Shown: positions 45,480-54,477, numbered from the stretch's first letter. The stretch: DNA of 64,000 nucleotides from Rhodanobacter humi (GCF_041107455.1 NZ_JBGBPY010000001.1:1-64000), one strand, 5' to 3'. The notes: generated from the letters alone by a model not told the origin. Translations and numbers: made by a program.

Positions 45480-46478
45480 ATGCAACTCGTCTGTCCCGCC
45501 GGCAACCTGCCCGCCCTGCAGGCGGCGATCGACGCCGGCGCCGACGCGGTCTACGCGGGCCTGCGCAACGAAACCAATGCGCGCGCCTTTCCCGGCCTCA
45601 ACTTCTCCGACGCGGAGCTGGCGCAAGGCATCGCCTATGCGCATGCACGCGGCCGCAAGGTCTATCTCGCACTGAACACCTACCCCGACAGCGCGCGCCT
45701 GCCGCAGTGGCAGGCGGCGGTGGACAAGGCCGCGGCGCTGGGCTGCGATGCGATCATCGCCGCCGAGCTGGCGGTACTGGACTACGCCACGCGCACGCAT
45801 CCCGCGCTGGCGCGGCATCTCAGCGTGCAGGGCTCGGCCACCACCGCGCCTGCGCTGCGCTACATGCACGAGCGCTTCGGCATCAGCCGCGCGGTGCTGC
45901 CGCGCGTGCTCTCGGTGCAGCAGGTGGAGCGCCTGTGCGAAACCAGCCCGGTGCCGCTGGAGGTGTTCGCGTTCGGCAGCCTGTGCATCATGGTCGAGGG
46001 GCGCTGCCAGCTCTCCAGCTACGTCACCGGCGCCTCGCCGAACCGCCACGGCGTGTGCTCGCCAGCGAAGTTCGTGCGCTGGGACGAACACGACGACGGC
46101 CGCCGCAGCGTGCGCCTCAACGAGGTGCTGATCGACCGGTTCGAACCCGCCGAACCTGCTGGCTACCCCACCGTGTGCAAGGGCCGCTTCGAAGTGGGCG
46201 GCGAAACCTTCCACGCGCTGGAAGAGCCGACCAGCCTCAACACGCTGGAGCTGCTGCCGCGCCTGGCCCAGGCCGGCGTGGCGGCACTGAAGATCGAGGG
46301 CCGCCAGCGCGGCGTGGCCTACGTGGCCTCGGTGACGCGCACCTGGCGGGACGCGATCAACCGCTACCGCAGCTCGCCCGGGAACTGGTCGGCGCAACCG
46401 GCGTGGCAGACCACGCTGACCAAGCACGCCGAAGGCCACCAGACCACGCTCGGCCCCTATCACCGTCACTGGCACTGA
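45480..46478 (+). CDS. ubiU: UbiU, O2-independent ubiquinone hydroxylation subunit
   Basis: The 332-residue U32-family protein is nearly identical in length to E. coli UbiU (331). It shares the start QLVCPAGNLPALQAAIDAGA. The four iron-sulfur cysteines are present: GSLCIMVEGRC, GVCSPAKF, and PTVCKGRF. With UbiV it hydroxylates the ubiquinone ring from prephenate instead of O2. ATG 45480 was chosen over an upstream GTG/ATG because it matches the family start. ubiV follows one base after the stop. Confidence 0.95.
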   Translation: MQLVCPAGNLPALQAAIDAGADAVYAGLRNETNARAFPGLNFSDAELAQGIAYAHARGRKVYLALNTYPDSARLPQWQAAVDKAAALGCDAIIAAELAVLDYATRTHPALARHLSVQGSATTAPALRYMHERFGISRAVLPRVLSVQQVERLCETSPVPLEVFAFGSLCIMVEGRCQLSSYVTGASPNRHGVCSPAKFVRWDEHDDGRRSVRLNEVLIDRFEPAEPAGYPTVCKGRFEVGGETFHALEEPTSLNTLELLPRLAQAGVAALKIEGRQRGVAYVASVTRTWRDAINRYRSSPGNWSAQPAWQTTLTKHAEGHQTTLGPYHRHWH

Positions 46479-46479
46479 C

Positions 46480-47364
46480 ATGCAGAGCACGATGAAACTC
46501 AGCCTCGGCCCGTTGCAGTACTTCTGGCCGCGCGAACGCACGTACGCCTTCTACCGCGCGGCGGCGGACTGGCCCGTCGACATCGTTTACCTGGGCGAAA
46601 CGGTGTGCAGCAAGCGCCGTGAACTCTCCACCGGCGACTGGATCGCGCTGGCCGCGGAGCTGGCCGCAAGCGGCAAGCAGGTGGTGCTCTCCTCGCTCGC
46701 CCTGATCGAGGCCGAATCGGAACTGGGCGTGCTGAAGCGCCTCGTCGCCGAAGGCCGGGGCTGGATCGAGGCGAACGATCTCTCCGCCGTGCAGCTGTGC
46801 CGCGAACGCGGCGTGCCCTTCGTGGCCGGACCCACGCTCAACGTGTACAACCACGCGGCGCTGCGGCTGTTGATGGACGACGGCCTCGTCCGCTGGGTGC
46901 CCGGCGTCGAACAAGGCCACGTGCTGATCCGCGAACTGCGCGATGCCGTGCTGGCCGCGGGCCTTGCGATGCCCGAGCTGGAAGTGATCGCCTACGGCCG
47001 CCTGCCGCTGGCGTACTCGGCGCGCTGCTTCACCGCGCGTGCGCTGGACGTGCCCAAGGACCAGTGCGGCTTCCGCTGCATCGACTATCCGGACGGCCTG
47101 CCGCTGGCCACCCGCGAGGACCGGCCCTTCCTGCGCATCAACGGCATCCAGATCCAGGGCGACGAGATCACCGACCTCGGCCCCGAGCTGCCGCAGCTGC
47201 GCGAACTGGGCGTGGACGTGCTGCGCCTGTACCCGCAGGCCGAAGGCATGGCCGACATCGTCGCCCACTACCACCACGCCCGCCGCTCGCCGCAACCGCC
47301 GCCGCGCATCGCCGCGCGCAGCGGCTACTGGCACGGCGAGCCGGGGATGCAGTCGGCAAACTGA
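46480..47364 (+). CDS. ubiV: UbiV, O2-independent ubiquinone hydroxylation subunit
   Basis: The 294-residue U32-family partner of UbiU. The start region KLSLGPLQYFWPRERTY matches E. coli UbiV; an internal ATG at 46492 is the exact family start. The 4Fe-4S cysteines are conserved: ETVCSKRRE, then SARCF...DQCGFRC with the C-x12-C-x3-C spacing. It is one base downstream of ubiU, so they form one operon. Confidence 0.95.
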   Translation: MQSTMKLSLGPLQYFWPRERTYAFYRAAADWPVDIVYLGETVCSKRRELSTGDWIALAAELAASGKQVVLSSLALIEAESELGVLKRLVAEGRGWIEANDLSAVQLCRERGVPFVAGPTLNVYNHAALRLLMDDGLVRWVPGVEQGHVLIRELRDAVLAAGLAMPELEVIAYGRLPLAYSARCFTARALDVPKDQCGFRCIDYPDGLPLATREDRPFLRINGIQIQGDEITDLGPELPQLRELGVDVLRLYPQAEGMADIVAHYHHARRSPQPPPRIAARSGYWHGEPGMQSAN

Positions 47365-47371
47365 ACGATGC

Positions 47372-47399
47372 TCCGGCCGCTCTGCGTGGGGCGGCCGGA
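47372..47399. terminator. Stem-loop between convergent ubiV and fabB
   Basis: A nine-base perfect stem (TCCGGCCGC with GCGGCCGGA) around a 10-base loop, eight bases after the ubiV stop and 16 before the fabB stop. It can end transcription from both sides. Confidence 0.7.
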
Positions 47400-47415
47400 A
47401 CCATCCCGCGACGAC

Positions 47416-48624
47416 TCACACCCTGGCGAACACCAGGCTGGCGTTGGTGCCGCCGAAGCCGAAGCTGTTCGACATCACGGTGGCCAGCCGCGCCTCGCGG
47501 CTTTCGCGCAGGATCGGGAAACCTTCGGCGCGCGGGTCCAGTGCGTCGATGTTGGCCGAGCCGGCCATGAAACCGCCCTGCATCATCAGCAGGCTGTAGA
47601 TCGCTTCGTGCACGCTGGCCGCGCCAAGCGCGTGGCCGGTGAGCGCCTTGGTCGAGGACAGCGGCGGCATCGCCGGCCCGAATGCCTCGCGCACGGCGGC
47701 CAGCTCCACGATGTCGCCCAGCGGCGTGGCGGTGCCATGGGTGTTGAGATAGTCGACCGGGTGCGTGAGGTGCGCCAGCGCCATCCGCATGCAGCGCACC
47801 GCACCCTCGCCGGAGGGCGCCACCATGTCGGCGCCGTCGGAGGTGACGCCGTAGCCGACGAGTTCCGCGTGGATGCGCGCGCCGCGCGCCTTGGCATGCT
47901 CGTAGTCCTCCAGCACCAGCATGCCGCCGCCACCGGCGATCACGAAGCCGTCGCGGTCGGCGTCATAGGGGCGCGAGGCAGCCTGCGGCGTGTCGTTCCA
48001 GCCGCTGGAGAGCGCACCCATCGCGTCGAACTGCGCGGTCATGCCCCAGTGCGCTTCCTCGCCGCCGCCGGCGAACACCACGTCCTGCGCGCCGTGGCGG
48101 ATCAGGTCGGCCGCCGCGCCGATGCAGTGCGCCGAGGTGGCGCAGGCGGCGGCGATGGAATAGCTGAGACCCAGGATGCCGAACGCGGTGGCCAGCGAGG
48201 CCGACACGGTGGAACACATCGTGCGCGGCACCATGAACGGCCCCACCTTGCGCACGCCCTTGCCGCGCAGCAGGTCGGCCGTCTCGATCTGCCATTGCGC
48301 CGAGCCGCCCCCGGAGCCGGCCACCACGCCGGTGCGCGGGTGGCGCACCTGTTCCAGCGCCAGCCCGGCGTCGGCGATCGCCGAGCGCATCGCGAGGTAG
48401 GCGTAGGCCGCGGCGTCGCCCATGAAGCGGCGCAGCTTGCGGTCGATCGCGGCCTCCAGGTCCACCTGCGGCTCGCCCGCGACCTGGCTGCGCAGGCCGC
48501 GCGCGGCGTAGTCGGGGATCGCGCGGATGCCGCTCTTCAATTCCTGCAGCGCGCGCGTCACCGTGTCCGCCACGTCGCCGAGGCAGGACACGATGCCCAT
48601 GCCGGTCACCACCACGCGGCGCAT
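47416..48624 (-). CDS. fabB: 3-oxoacyl-ACP synthase I (FabB)
   Basis: The 402-residue condensing enzyme has the catalytic Cys in [12 protein letters not shown] and the two His in [11 protein letters not shown] and [11 protein letters not shown]. It elongates the cis-3-decenoyl-ACP made by FabA, so unsaturated fatty acids form without O2. It begins one base after the fabA stop. Confidence 0.92.
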   Translation of the reverse strand: MRRVVVTGMGIVSCLGDVADTVTRALQELKSGIRAIPDYAARGLRSQVAGEPQVDLEAAIDRKLRRFMGDAAAYAYLAMRSAIADAGLALEQVRHPRTGVVAGSGGGSAQWQIETADLLRGKGVRKVGPFMVPRTMCSTVSASLATAFGILGLSYSIAAACATSAHCIGAAADLIRHGAQDVVFAGGGEEAHWGMTAQFDAMGALSSGWNDTPQAASRPYDADRDGFVIAGGGGMLVLEDYEHAKARGARIHAELVGYGVTSDGADMVAPSGEGAVRCMRMALAHLTHPVDYLNTHGTATPLGDIVELAAVREAFGPAMPPLSSTKALTGHALGAASVHEAIYSLLMMQGGFMAGSANIDALDPRAEGFPILRESREARLATVMSNSFGFGGTNASLVFARV

Positions 48625-48625
48625 G

Positions 48626-49141
48626 TCAGAAACCCTCCGTGGACTGGAACAGGCCCACGCGCATGTCGCTGGCCACGTAGATCAGGCGGTCGTCGACGAA
48701 GGTCTTGCCGTCGGCGATCACCAGCGCGAGCTTGCCGCGCATCACCCGGCGGATGTCGATCTCGTAGCGCACCAACTTCGCGCTGGGCAGCACCTGGCCG
48801 GTGAACTTCACCTGGCCCACGCCCAGCGCCCGGCCGCGGCCGGGCTCGCCCAGCCAGGGCAGGAAGAAGCCGGAGAGCTGCCACATCGCGTCCAGGCCCA
48901 GACAGCCCGGCATCACCGGGTCACCCTCGAAGTGGCAGTCGAAGAACCACAGCCGCGGCGTGATGTCGAGCTCGGCGTGGATCACGCCCTTGCCATGGGC
49001 GCCGCCCGTCTCGGCGATCTGCGTGATGCGGTCGAACATCAGCATCGGCGGCGCGGGCAGCCGCGCGTTGCCGTCGCCGAACAGTTCGCCGCGGCCGCAG
49101 GCCAGCAGCGCCTGGTAATCGTAGGAGGAAGAACGGGTCAT
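48626..49141 (-). CDS. fabA: 3-hydroxydecanoyl-ACP dehydratase/isomerase (FabA)
   Basis: The 171-residue hot-dog enzyme has the active-site His and Asp in [22 protein letters not shown]-like sequence, and ends with the FabA pattern [19 protein letters not shown]. It introduces the cis double bond without O2. An FNR-type site lies 56 bases upstream, and fabB follows, so this pair is probably switched on when oxygen is low. Confidence 0.93.
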   Translation of the reverse strand: MTRSSSYDYQALLACGRGELFGDGNARLPAPPMLMFDRITQIAETGGAHGKGVIHAELDITPRLWFFDCHFEGDPVMPGCLGLDAMWQLSGFFLPWLGEPGRGRALGVGQVKFTGQVLPSAKLVRYEIDIRRVMRGKLALVIADGKTFVDDRLIYVASDMRVGLFQSTEGF

Positions 49142-49196
49142 GGATCGCTCGCAAGTCGGTGATTCCGCACTGTGCGGGACTCACCCGCGGTGCGTC

Positions 49197-49210
49197 TTGA
49201 TCCGCGTCAG
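49197..49210. promoter_or_regulatory. FNR-type site upstream of fabA
   Basis: TTGAT-CCGC-GTCAG, 56 bases before the fabA start. Confidence 0.65.
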
Positions 49211-49294
49211 CAGGACGCACGGGTATGGAAGCGGCCGCACGGACATGAAGTCGCAGGCCGGGGCCGACGCTCTCGCGCAGGGCGTCCCGGCTTC

Positions 49295-50737
49295 CTACGC
49301 CGGGCAGCCGCGATCCTCGCGGCAGTGCCCGCCCAGGCTGCGCGTGCGCAGGCGCATCGCGCACAGCAACGCCTTGGCCAGGCGCATCTGCCAGCCGGCG
49401 CCGGCAGCGGCCGCGCACATCCGCCACGCGTCGTGCAGCGCCGCGCCTTCGCGCACCGGCCCGGCGGCGTGCCACAGCAGTTCGCGCAACGCGGGCAGGT
49501 TTTCCGGCGGCAGTGCCGCACCGCGCTCGATCCAGCGGCCGGTGCCGCCGGCGGGCAAGCGCGCCGTGGCGGCCAGCACGGCGCCGAGCCGGCGACCACC
49601 GGCTACCGCTTCGAGCAGCGAATTGCTGGCCAGCCGGTTGGCGCCGTGCACGCCGTTGCAGGCCGCCTCGCCCACCGCATGCAGACCGGGCAGCGAGCTG
49701 CGGCCGTCGAGGTCGGTGGCCACGCCGCCCATGTGGAAATGCGCCACCGGAGTGATCGGCAATGGTTCGCGACGCGGGTCGAGGCCATGCGCAAGACAGG
49801 CCGCCAGCACGGTGGGAAAGCGGACCTGCCAGTCGCCGGCAACCGGCGTGGCGTCCAGCCAGGCACCGCCCTGTTGCCGCGCCTGCCACACGCGGCGCGC
49901 CACCACGTCGCGCGGCGCGAGGTCGCCCAGCGGATGCAGGCCGTGCATCAGCGGCGCGCCCGCGGCATCGAGCAGGCGCGCGCCGGCACCACGCAGCGCC
50001 TCGGTGAGCAGCGGCAGGCCGTGGCCATTCACCGCCAGCGCAGTGGGATGGAACTGCACGAATTCCAGGTCGCGCGGCGCCGCGCCCGCGGCCAGCGCCA
50101 GCGCCAGGCCCGCGCCATCCGCACCGGGCGGATTGCTGGTGTGCGCGTACAGCGCGCCGATGCCGCCGGTGGCCAGCACCACCGCGGCAGCCTCGATCTC
50201 CTCGCAACGCCCCCGCGTATCGCGCACGCGCACGCCTGCGACACGACCGTCGCGCAACAGCAGCGCCTCCGCGTCCACCCCGCCGCGCCACTGCACGTGG
50301 CTGGCCGCTTCCACCCGGGCGCGCAGCGCGCGCACCAGCGCCGCGCCGGTGGCATCGCCACCCGCGTGCACGATGCGGCGCGCACCGTGGCCGCCCTCGC
50401 GGCCCAGCTGCAGGCGGCCGTCGGCCGCGCGGTCGAAGGCCACGCCTTGCGCTGCCAGCCACGACACGGTGGCTGGCGCCGCCTCGCACAGCCAGCGCAC
50501 CGCGGCCGCGTCGTTGTGCCGGGCGCCGGCTTCCAGCGTGTCGTGCGCATGTGCCGCGGCACCGTCGCCCTCGCCCAGCGCGGCGGCGATGCCGCCCTGG
50601 GCCAGCGCGCTCGCACTGCCGCTGCCGTCCGGGGCGCGGCACAGCAGGCGTACCGGCGCAGGCGCGGCGGCCAGCGCGGCGGCCATGCCGGCCACGCCGC
50701 TGCCGATCACCACGATGGGGTGTCGCGCGCGCCTCAC
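49295..50737 (-). CDS. nadB: L-aspartate oxidase (NadB)
   Basis: The 480-residue flavoprotein has the FAD motif VVIGSGVAGMAAALAA, the ALAQGGIAAALGEGD loop and the HPTALAVNGHGLPLLTEALR active-site stretch with its Arg. It oxidises aspartate to iminoaspartate, using fumarate when O2 is absent. The GTG start overlaps the nadA stop as GTGA. It is about 60 residues shorter than E. coli NadB at the C-terminus, which is common in this group. Confidence 0.9.
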   Translation of the reverse strand: MRRARHPIVVIGSGVAGMAAALAAAPAPVRLLCRAPDGSGSASALAQGGIAAALGEGDGAAAHAHDTLEAGARHNDAAAVRWLCEAAPATVSWLAAQGVAFDRAADGRLQLGREGGHGARRIVHAGGDATGAALVRALRARVEAASHVQWRGGVDAEALLLRDGRVAGVRVRDTRGRCEEIEAAAVVLATGGIGALYAHTSNPPGADGAGLALALAAGAAPRDLEFVQFHPTALAVNGHGLPLLTEALRGAGARLLDAAGAPLMHGLHPLGDLAPRDVVARRVWQARQQGGAWLDATPVAGDWQVRFPTVLAACLAHGLDPRREPLPITPVAHFHMGGVATDLDGRSSLPGLHAVGEAACNGVHGANRLASNSLLEAVAGGRRLGAVLAATARLPAGGTGRWIERGAALPPENLPALRELLWHAAGPVREGAALHDAWRMCAAAAGAGWQMRLAKALLCAMRLRTRSLGGHCREDRGCPA

Positions 50738-51759
50738 ACGGTTTCGCGCCGGCCCACCGCCAGCATGCGCTCCAGCGCGCGGCGTGCGCCGGCGATCACG
50801 TCGGCGGGAATCTCGATCGCGTGTTTCAGGTCGCGCAGCGCGGCATAGATGTTCTGCAATGTGATCCGCTGCATGTGCGGGCACAGGTTGCAGGGTTTGA
50901 TGAACTCGGTCTGCGGGAATTGCGCGCGCAGGTTGTCGGCCATCGAGCACTCGGTGATCAGCGCCACCCGCGCCGGCTGCCTGCGCGCCAGCCACTTGCC
51001 CATGGCCGTGGTGGAGCCCACGAAATCGGCCTCGGCCAGCACCTCGGGCGGACACTCCGGGTGCGCCACCAGCTTCGCATCGAAGGTTTCGCGCGCGTGC
51101 CGCGCCTGCTGCGCGGTGAACTTCTCGTGCACCTCGCAGCGGCCGTGCCACAGCACCAGCTCCACCCCGGTGCGGCCGGCGACGTAGCGGCCGAGGAATT
51201 CGTCGGGCAGGAAGATCACCTTCGGCGCGCCCATCGCCTCCACCACCTCGACCGCGTTGGCCGAGGTGCAGATCGCGTCGGACTCGGCCTTCACCGCGGC
51301 GGAGGTGTTGGCGTAACTCACCACCGGCGCGCCGGGGTGGCGCGCCTTCAGCGCGCACACGTCGGCGGCGGTGATCGAGGAGGCCAGCGAGCAGCCGGCC
51401 GCCAAGTCGGGGATCAGCACGGTCTTGTGCGGCGCGAGGATCTTGGCGCTCTCGGCCATGAAGTGCACGCCGCACATCACGATCAGCTCGGCGTCGCAGT
51501 CGCGGGCGGCCTGCGCCAGGCCCAGCGAGTCGCCGGTGATGTCGGCGACGCCGTGGAAAATCTCCGGCGACTGGTAGCTGTGCGCCATGATCACCGCGCC
51601 GCGCTGCTTCTTCAGCTTGTTGATCGCGTCTATCCACGGCAGGTGCAACGGGATCTCCAGGCAGGGCACCAGCGGTTCGAGGCGCGCGGCCAGCGCGGCG
51701 TACTCATGTTCGAGGTCGTCGCGCCAGGCGGGCGCGGGCAGTTCGGCGAGGTCGGGCAT
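50734..51759 (-). CDS. nadA: Quinolinate synthase (NadA)
   Basis: The 341-residue 4Fe-4S enzyme condenses iminoaspartate with dihydroxyacetone phosphate. Cluster cysteines are in IVMCGVHFMAE, TECSMADNL and PCNLCPHM. It starts 21 bases after the ubiT stop and overlaps nadB, so it is read in the long operon that begins at the FNR-type site near 54512. Confidence 0.92.
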   Translation of the reverse strand: MPDLAELPAPAWRDDLEHEYAALAARLEPLVPCLEIPLHLPWIDAINKLKKQRGAVIMAHSYQSPEIFHGVADITGDSLGLAQAARDCDAELIVMCGVHFMAESAKILAPHKTVLIPDLAAGCSLASSITAADVCALKARHPGAPVVSYANTSAAVKAESDAICTSANAVEVVEAMGAPKVIFLPDEFLGRYVAGRTGVELVLWHGRCEVHEKFTAQQARHARETFDAKLVAHPECPPEVLAEADFVGSTTAMGKWLARRQPARVALITECSMADNLRAQFPQTEFIKPCNLCPHMQRITLQNIYAALRDLKHAIEIPADVIAGARRALERMLAVGRRETV

Positions 51760-51780
51760 GGCGATCCGGAAGTGGCGGCG

Positions 51781-52620
51781 TCAGTGCCGCCGATGGGCCG
51801 CGCGCGCGGCGCAAGCGAAGCGGGCGCCGCGGTTCAGCGCGATGCGCAGCCCCAGCGGCACCGATTCCCACGGCAGGCGGTCGAGCAGGTTGCGCGCGGT
51901 GAGGCCCAGCTCGGTGTCGCCGGTGAGCACCAGGTCGCGCTGGAAGAACAGCGTGTCGGCGTCCTCCAGCCGGCTGGCGAGCAGCAGCAGGTCGGTGGCG
52001 CTGCCGCGCACGCTGGCCTCGGGCGCGTCATCGACCACCCGCAGCCGCCCGTCGCGCAGGCTCAGCACCCAGCGCAGGCCGAGGTCGCTCACCTCGATGG
52101 CTAGCCGGCGGCCGGCCATGAAATCGAGTGCGCCGTCGGCGAGCGGCGCCGCCAGCACGCGCGCCAGCGCACGCTCCAGCAAGGCGTGTTGCCAGCGCGC
52201 GGGCAACACGCGCAAAAGCGGCGCGAGCCGGCGCGGCGGCGGCAGGCGGCGCAGCAGCGGCGACAGGCGCGGAGAATCGGGCATCGGGTCCATGCCGGCC
52301 AGCATGACGGGAGCTGCACCCTGCCCGCCTTGACCCGCGTCAGCCGGAACGCCTTGCTGCGCGCAGGCGTCGGCGATCACCAGGTCGAGCAGCCGCGTCG
52401 CCGTGCTTGCGGGCACGTCGAGTTGTCGCGCCAGCCGCTGCCCGCGCCGGCGCACCACGAGTTCGCGCGCGGGGTCGCGTGCCGCCACACCGGCGCGCGG
52501 CTTGAGCCGCGCCACCATCCGCACCAGGCGGCGGCGCGCCGCCAGCAGCAGCAACAGGCCGTCGTCCACCGCGTCGATGGCGCCGCGGGTGCGCGCCAGC
52601 GCGAAACGCTCAGCACGCAT
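51781..52620 (-). CDS. ubiT: Chorismate mutase-UbiT fusion
   Basis: One 279-residue frame joins two domains. Residues 1-90 are an AroQ chorismate mutase (ARTRGAIDAVDDGLLLLLAA, then RRRLVRMVARLKP, DPARELVVRR, and CAQQ near the end, keeping the Arg, Arg, Lys, Glu, Gln catalytic set). Residues 110-279 are the SCP2 domain of UbiT (DGALDFMAGRRLAIEVSDLG, DADTLFFQRDLVLTGDTELG), the lipid carrier of O2-independent ubiquinone synthesis. E. coli UbiT has no mutase. An FNR-type site at 52330 may also drive UbiT alone from ATG 52305, 52293 or 52284. The start overlaps the DGC gene by eleven bases. Confidence 0.85.
   Translation of the reverse strand: MRAERFALARTRGAIDAVDDGLLLLLAARRRLVRMVARLKPRAGVAARDPARELVVRRRGQRLARQLDVPASTATRLLDLVIADACAQQGVPADAGQGGQGAAPVMLAGMDPMPDSPRLSPLLRRLPPPRRLAPLLRVLPARWQHALLERALARVLAAPLADGALDFMAGRRLAIEVSDLGLRWVLSLRDGRLRVVDDAPEASVRGSATDLLLLASRLEDADTLFFQRDLVLTGDTELGLTARNLLDRLPWESVPLGLRIALNRGARFACAARAAHRRH
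52330..52343. promoter_or_regulatory. FNR-type site inside the chorismate mutase-ubiT frame
   Basis: TTGAC-CCGC-GTCAG lies in the linker coding region between the two domains, 25 to 46 bases before three in-frame ATGs that would start a stand-alone UbiT. Confidence 0.6.
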
Positions 52621-52999
52621 CGTCGACACCTCCCGTGCGCAAGGCCTGCGCGGCGGGAAGCACCTGCGCCTGGTAGATGCGCCGCGCCTCGGCGGGATCG
52701 AAATCGGCATGCTTGCGCTTCTTCACGCCGTACTCGGACAGCACCAGGTGGGCGTCGGCCACCACGCCCGCGTTGGCGAGACAGGCGGCGACGCACTTCA
52801 GTACACAGCCGTCCAGCGCAAGGATGCGCCGCCCGCCCCGCGCGGTGCGCACCAGCCCTGCCACGCCGCCGCCCACGCCGGCGATGCACGACATCTCCGC
52901 CGCGCCGGCGCGATCCAGCCGCAGCGCGAGATGGTTGGCCATCTGCGCCGCGCTGGAACAGCCGGAGCAGGAATACACCAGGGGCAGATCGTTGCTCAT
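52610..52999 (-). CDS. DGC-domain putative zinc-binding protein
   Basis: The 129-residue protein has the family's Cys motifs: YSCSGCSSAAQ at the start, ALDGCVLKCVAAC (the DGC motif) in the middle, and a final Cys. Such proteins are thought to bind zinc or thiols; their role is unknown. It is the third gene of the FNR-controlled operon, eleven bases after the NnrS-like gene, and overlaps the mutase-ubiT gene. Confidence 0.8.
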   Translation of the reverse strand: MSNDLPLVYSCSGCSSAAQMANHLALRLDRAGAAEMSCIAGVGGGVAGLVRTARGGRRILALDGCVLKCVAACLANAGVVADAHLVLSEYGVKKRKHADFDPAEARRIYQAQVLPAAQALRTGGVDDAC

Positions 53000-53009
53000 C
53001 GGGACATCC

Positions 53010-54254
53010 TCAGGCAGCTTTTTCCACACTCCGCGCGAAGCTGCGCGCGCCATGCAGCGCACCCAGCAGCGCATGGCCATGCACGGTCCAGGCGACGCAT
53101 TGCGCCGCTCCGGCGAGCCGCGCCAGCCATGCCTGCGGCCACAGCAACGCCAGCACCAGCAGCGGCGCGGCCAGCGCCTGCGTCAGCAGCACACGCCGCT
53201 TGCGCGCATCGGGCAGCAGGCGCTGCACGCCGGGAATCCGTACGCCGCGCGGAATTCGGTGGCGCAGGTCGATCCAGGCGACGAAGGGCACGATCTCCAT
53301 CGCCATCGCGCCGACCAGCAGCGGCAAACCCACTGCCAGCGCCAGCACGCCCGCCAGCATGCCCTGCCCCGCCAGCAGCGCCGGCGCCGCCAGCGCCAGC
53401 GCGGACGCGCCCGCGCGCCATTGCAGGAAAAGCGCATGGCGCCGCCCCTTCGGCACCGGCCACTGCAAGGCCAGCACGGCCAGCGCGAAACCGGCGCCAC
53501 CGAGCGCCACCAGCGCCGAAAGGAGTACGTCGTCCCGGTGCGCGAGATGCCAGGCGCCGGCGAACGGCAGCGCCAGCACCACGCCTCCCAGCCAGGTCGC
53601 CTGCGCACGCACCGGCACGCTGCCGGTGGCCTGGAACATCGGCATGGTCACCCGCCCCACCGCGGCCAGCAGCAGCACCATCCAGCCCAGCACGCCGAAC
53701 GCCGCGTGTACGTCCACCGCGGCCAGCGGCCACGCCGCGCCCCCGGCCAGCAGCAGGGCCAGCGCGCCGCCCACCAGCGCGGTCGCCACGCCGCAAGCCA
53801 GTGCAGCGGCCGTGCCCGCGCGCAGCAGGCGTTCGCCCGCGGCGGCGCACAGGCCGGGCAGCGTCATCGCGGCCAGCCACAGGAAGGCCAGCGGCAGCAG
53901 CGTGCCGGCGACCAGCAGCAGCAAGTGCACGTTGCCGTGCAGGCCGATCACCAGCAGCAGCGCGCCGAGGTTGAAGACGGCGTGCAGCCATGGTGCGCCA
54001 CGGCGCCAACGCAGCTCCGCGCCCGCCGCCACCTGCAGGAACTGGAGCAGGCTGCCGAACATCGCGTTGCCCAGCACGCCCAGCGTCCACGCGTGCACCA
54101 GGGCCAGCGTGGCCGGATGCCAGCGCGCGTGCAGCGGCGCGGCGCCGTCGATCAGCAGCAGCACGCCGCCCGCCATGCCCCAGCACGGCATGGCGAGCAG
54201 GAAGCGCAGCGGCAAGGCGGCCGCGGGCGCCTCGTCAAGCCGCAGCTTCGGCAT
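53010..54254 (-). CDS. NnrS-like multi-pass membrane protein
   Basis: The 414-residue protein has about twelve predicted helices with spaced His residues (HARWHPATLALVHAWTLG, GLHGNVHLLLL, DVHAAFGVLGW) like heme-copper proteins of the NnrS type, which protect against NO. Full NnrS motifs are not all present, so this is a relative or an uncharacterised heme membrane protein. It overlaps the DUF2249 gene by 20 bases at its start. Confidence 0.65.
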   Translation of the reverse strand: MPKLRLDEAPAAALPLRFLLAMPCWGMAGGVLLLIDGAAPLHARWHPATLALVHAWTLGVLGNAMFGSLLQFLQVAAGAELRWRRGAPWLHAVFNLGALLLVIGLHGNVHLLLLVAGTLLPLAFLWLAAMTLPGLCAAAGERLLRAGTAAALACGVATALVGGALALLLAGGAAWPLAAVDVHAAFGVLGWMVLLLAAVGRVTMPMFQATGSVPVRAQATWLGGVVLALPFAGAWHLAHRDDVLLSALVALGGAGFALAVLALQWPVPKGRRHALFLQWRAGASALALAAPALLAGQGMLAGVLALAVGLPLLVGAMAMEIVPFVAWIDLRHRIPRGVRIPGVQRLLPDARKRRVLLTQALAAPLLVLALLWPQAWLARLAGAAQCVAWTVHGHALLGALHGARSFARSVEKAA

Positions 54255-54477
54255 CGCCTGGGCGGCGGATCAGCACGCGCACACTGCCGTCGGCCCGTGG
54301 CGCCTCCGGTTCCGCGTCGTAGCCCAGGTGGGCGAGCTCCATCAGCAGCGGACGCGGCAGCCGCGGCGCCACGATCACCACCGCCTCGCCCGGCGCCAGC
54401 CGGTCGGCGGCGTCGAGCGCGCGCAACATGGGTTCGGGCGCTTCGAGGTGGCGCAGGTCGAGTTCGTCGGAAATCAT
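54235..54477 (-). CDS. DUF2249-domain protein
   Basis: The 80-residue protein (ELDLRHLEAPEPMLRALDAA, RLPRPLLMELAHLGYDAE) fits DUF2249, a small SirA/TusA-like fold often found with denitrification and NO-response genes. ATG 54477 was chosen because it leaves the FNR-type site (54512-54525) 35 bases upstream; the longer frame would place the site inside the gene. First gene of the six-gene operon ending with nadB. Confidence 0.78.
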   Translation of the reverse strand: MISDELDLRHLEAPEPMLRALDAADRLAPGEAVVIVAPRLPRPLLMELAHLGYDAEPEAPRADGSVRVLIRRPGDAEAAA

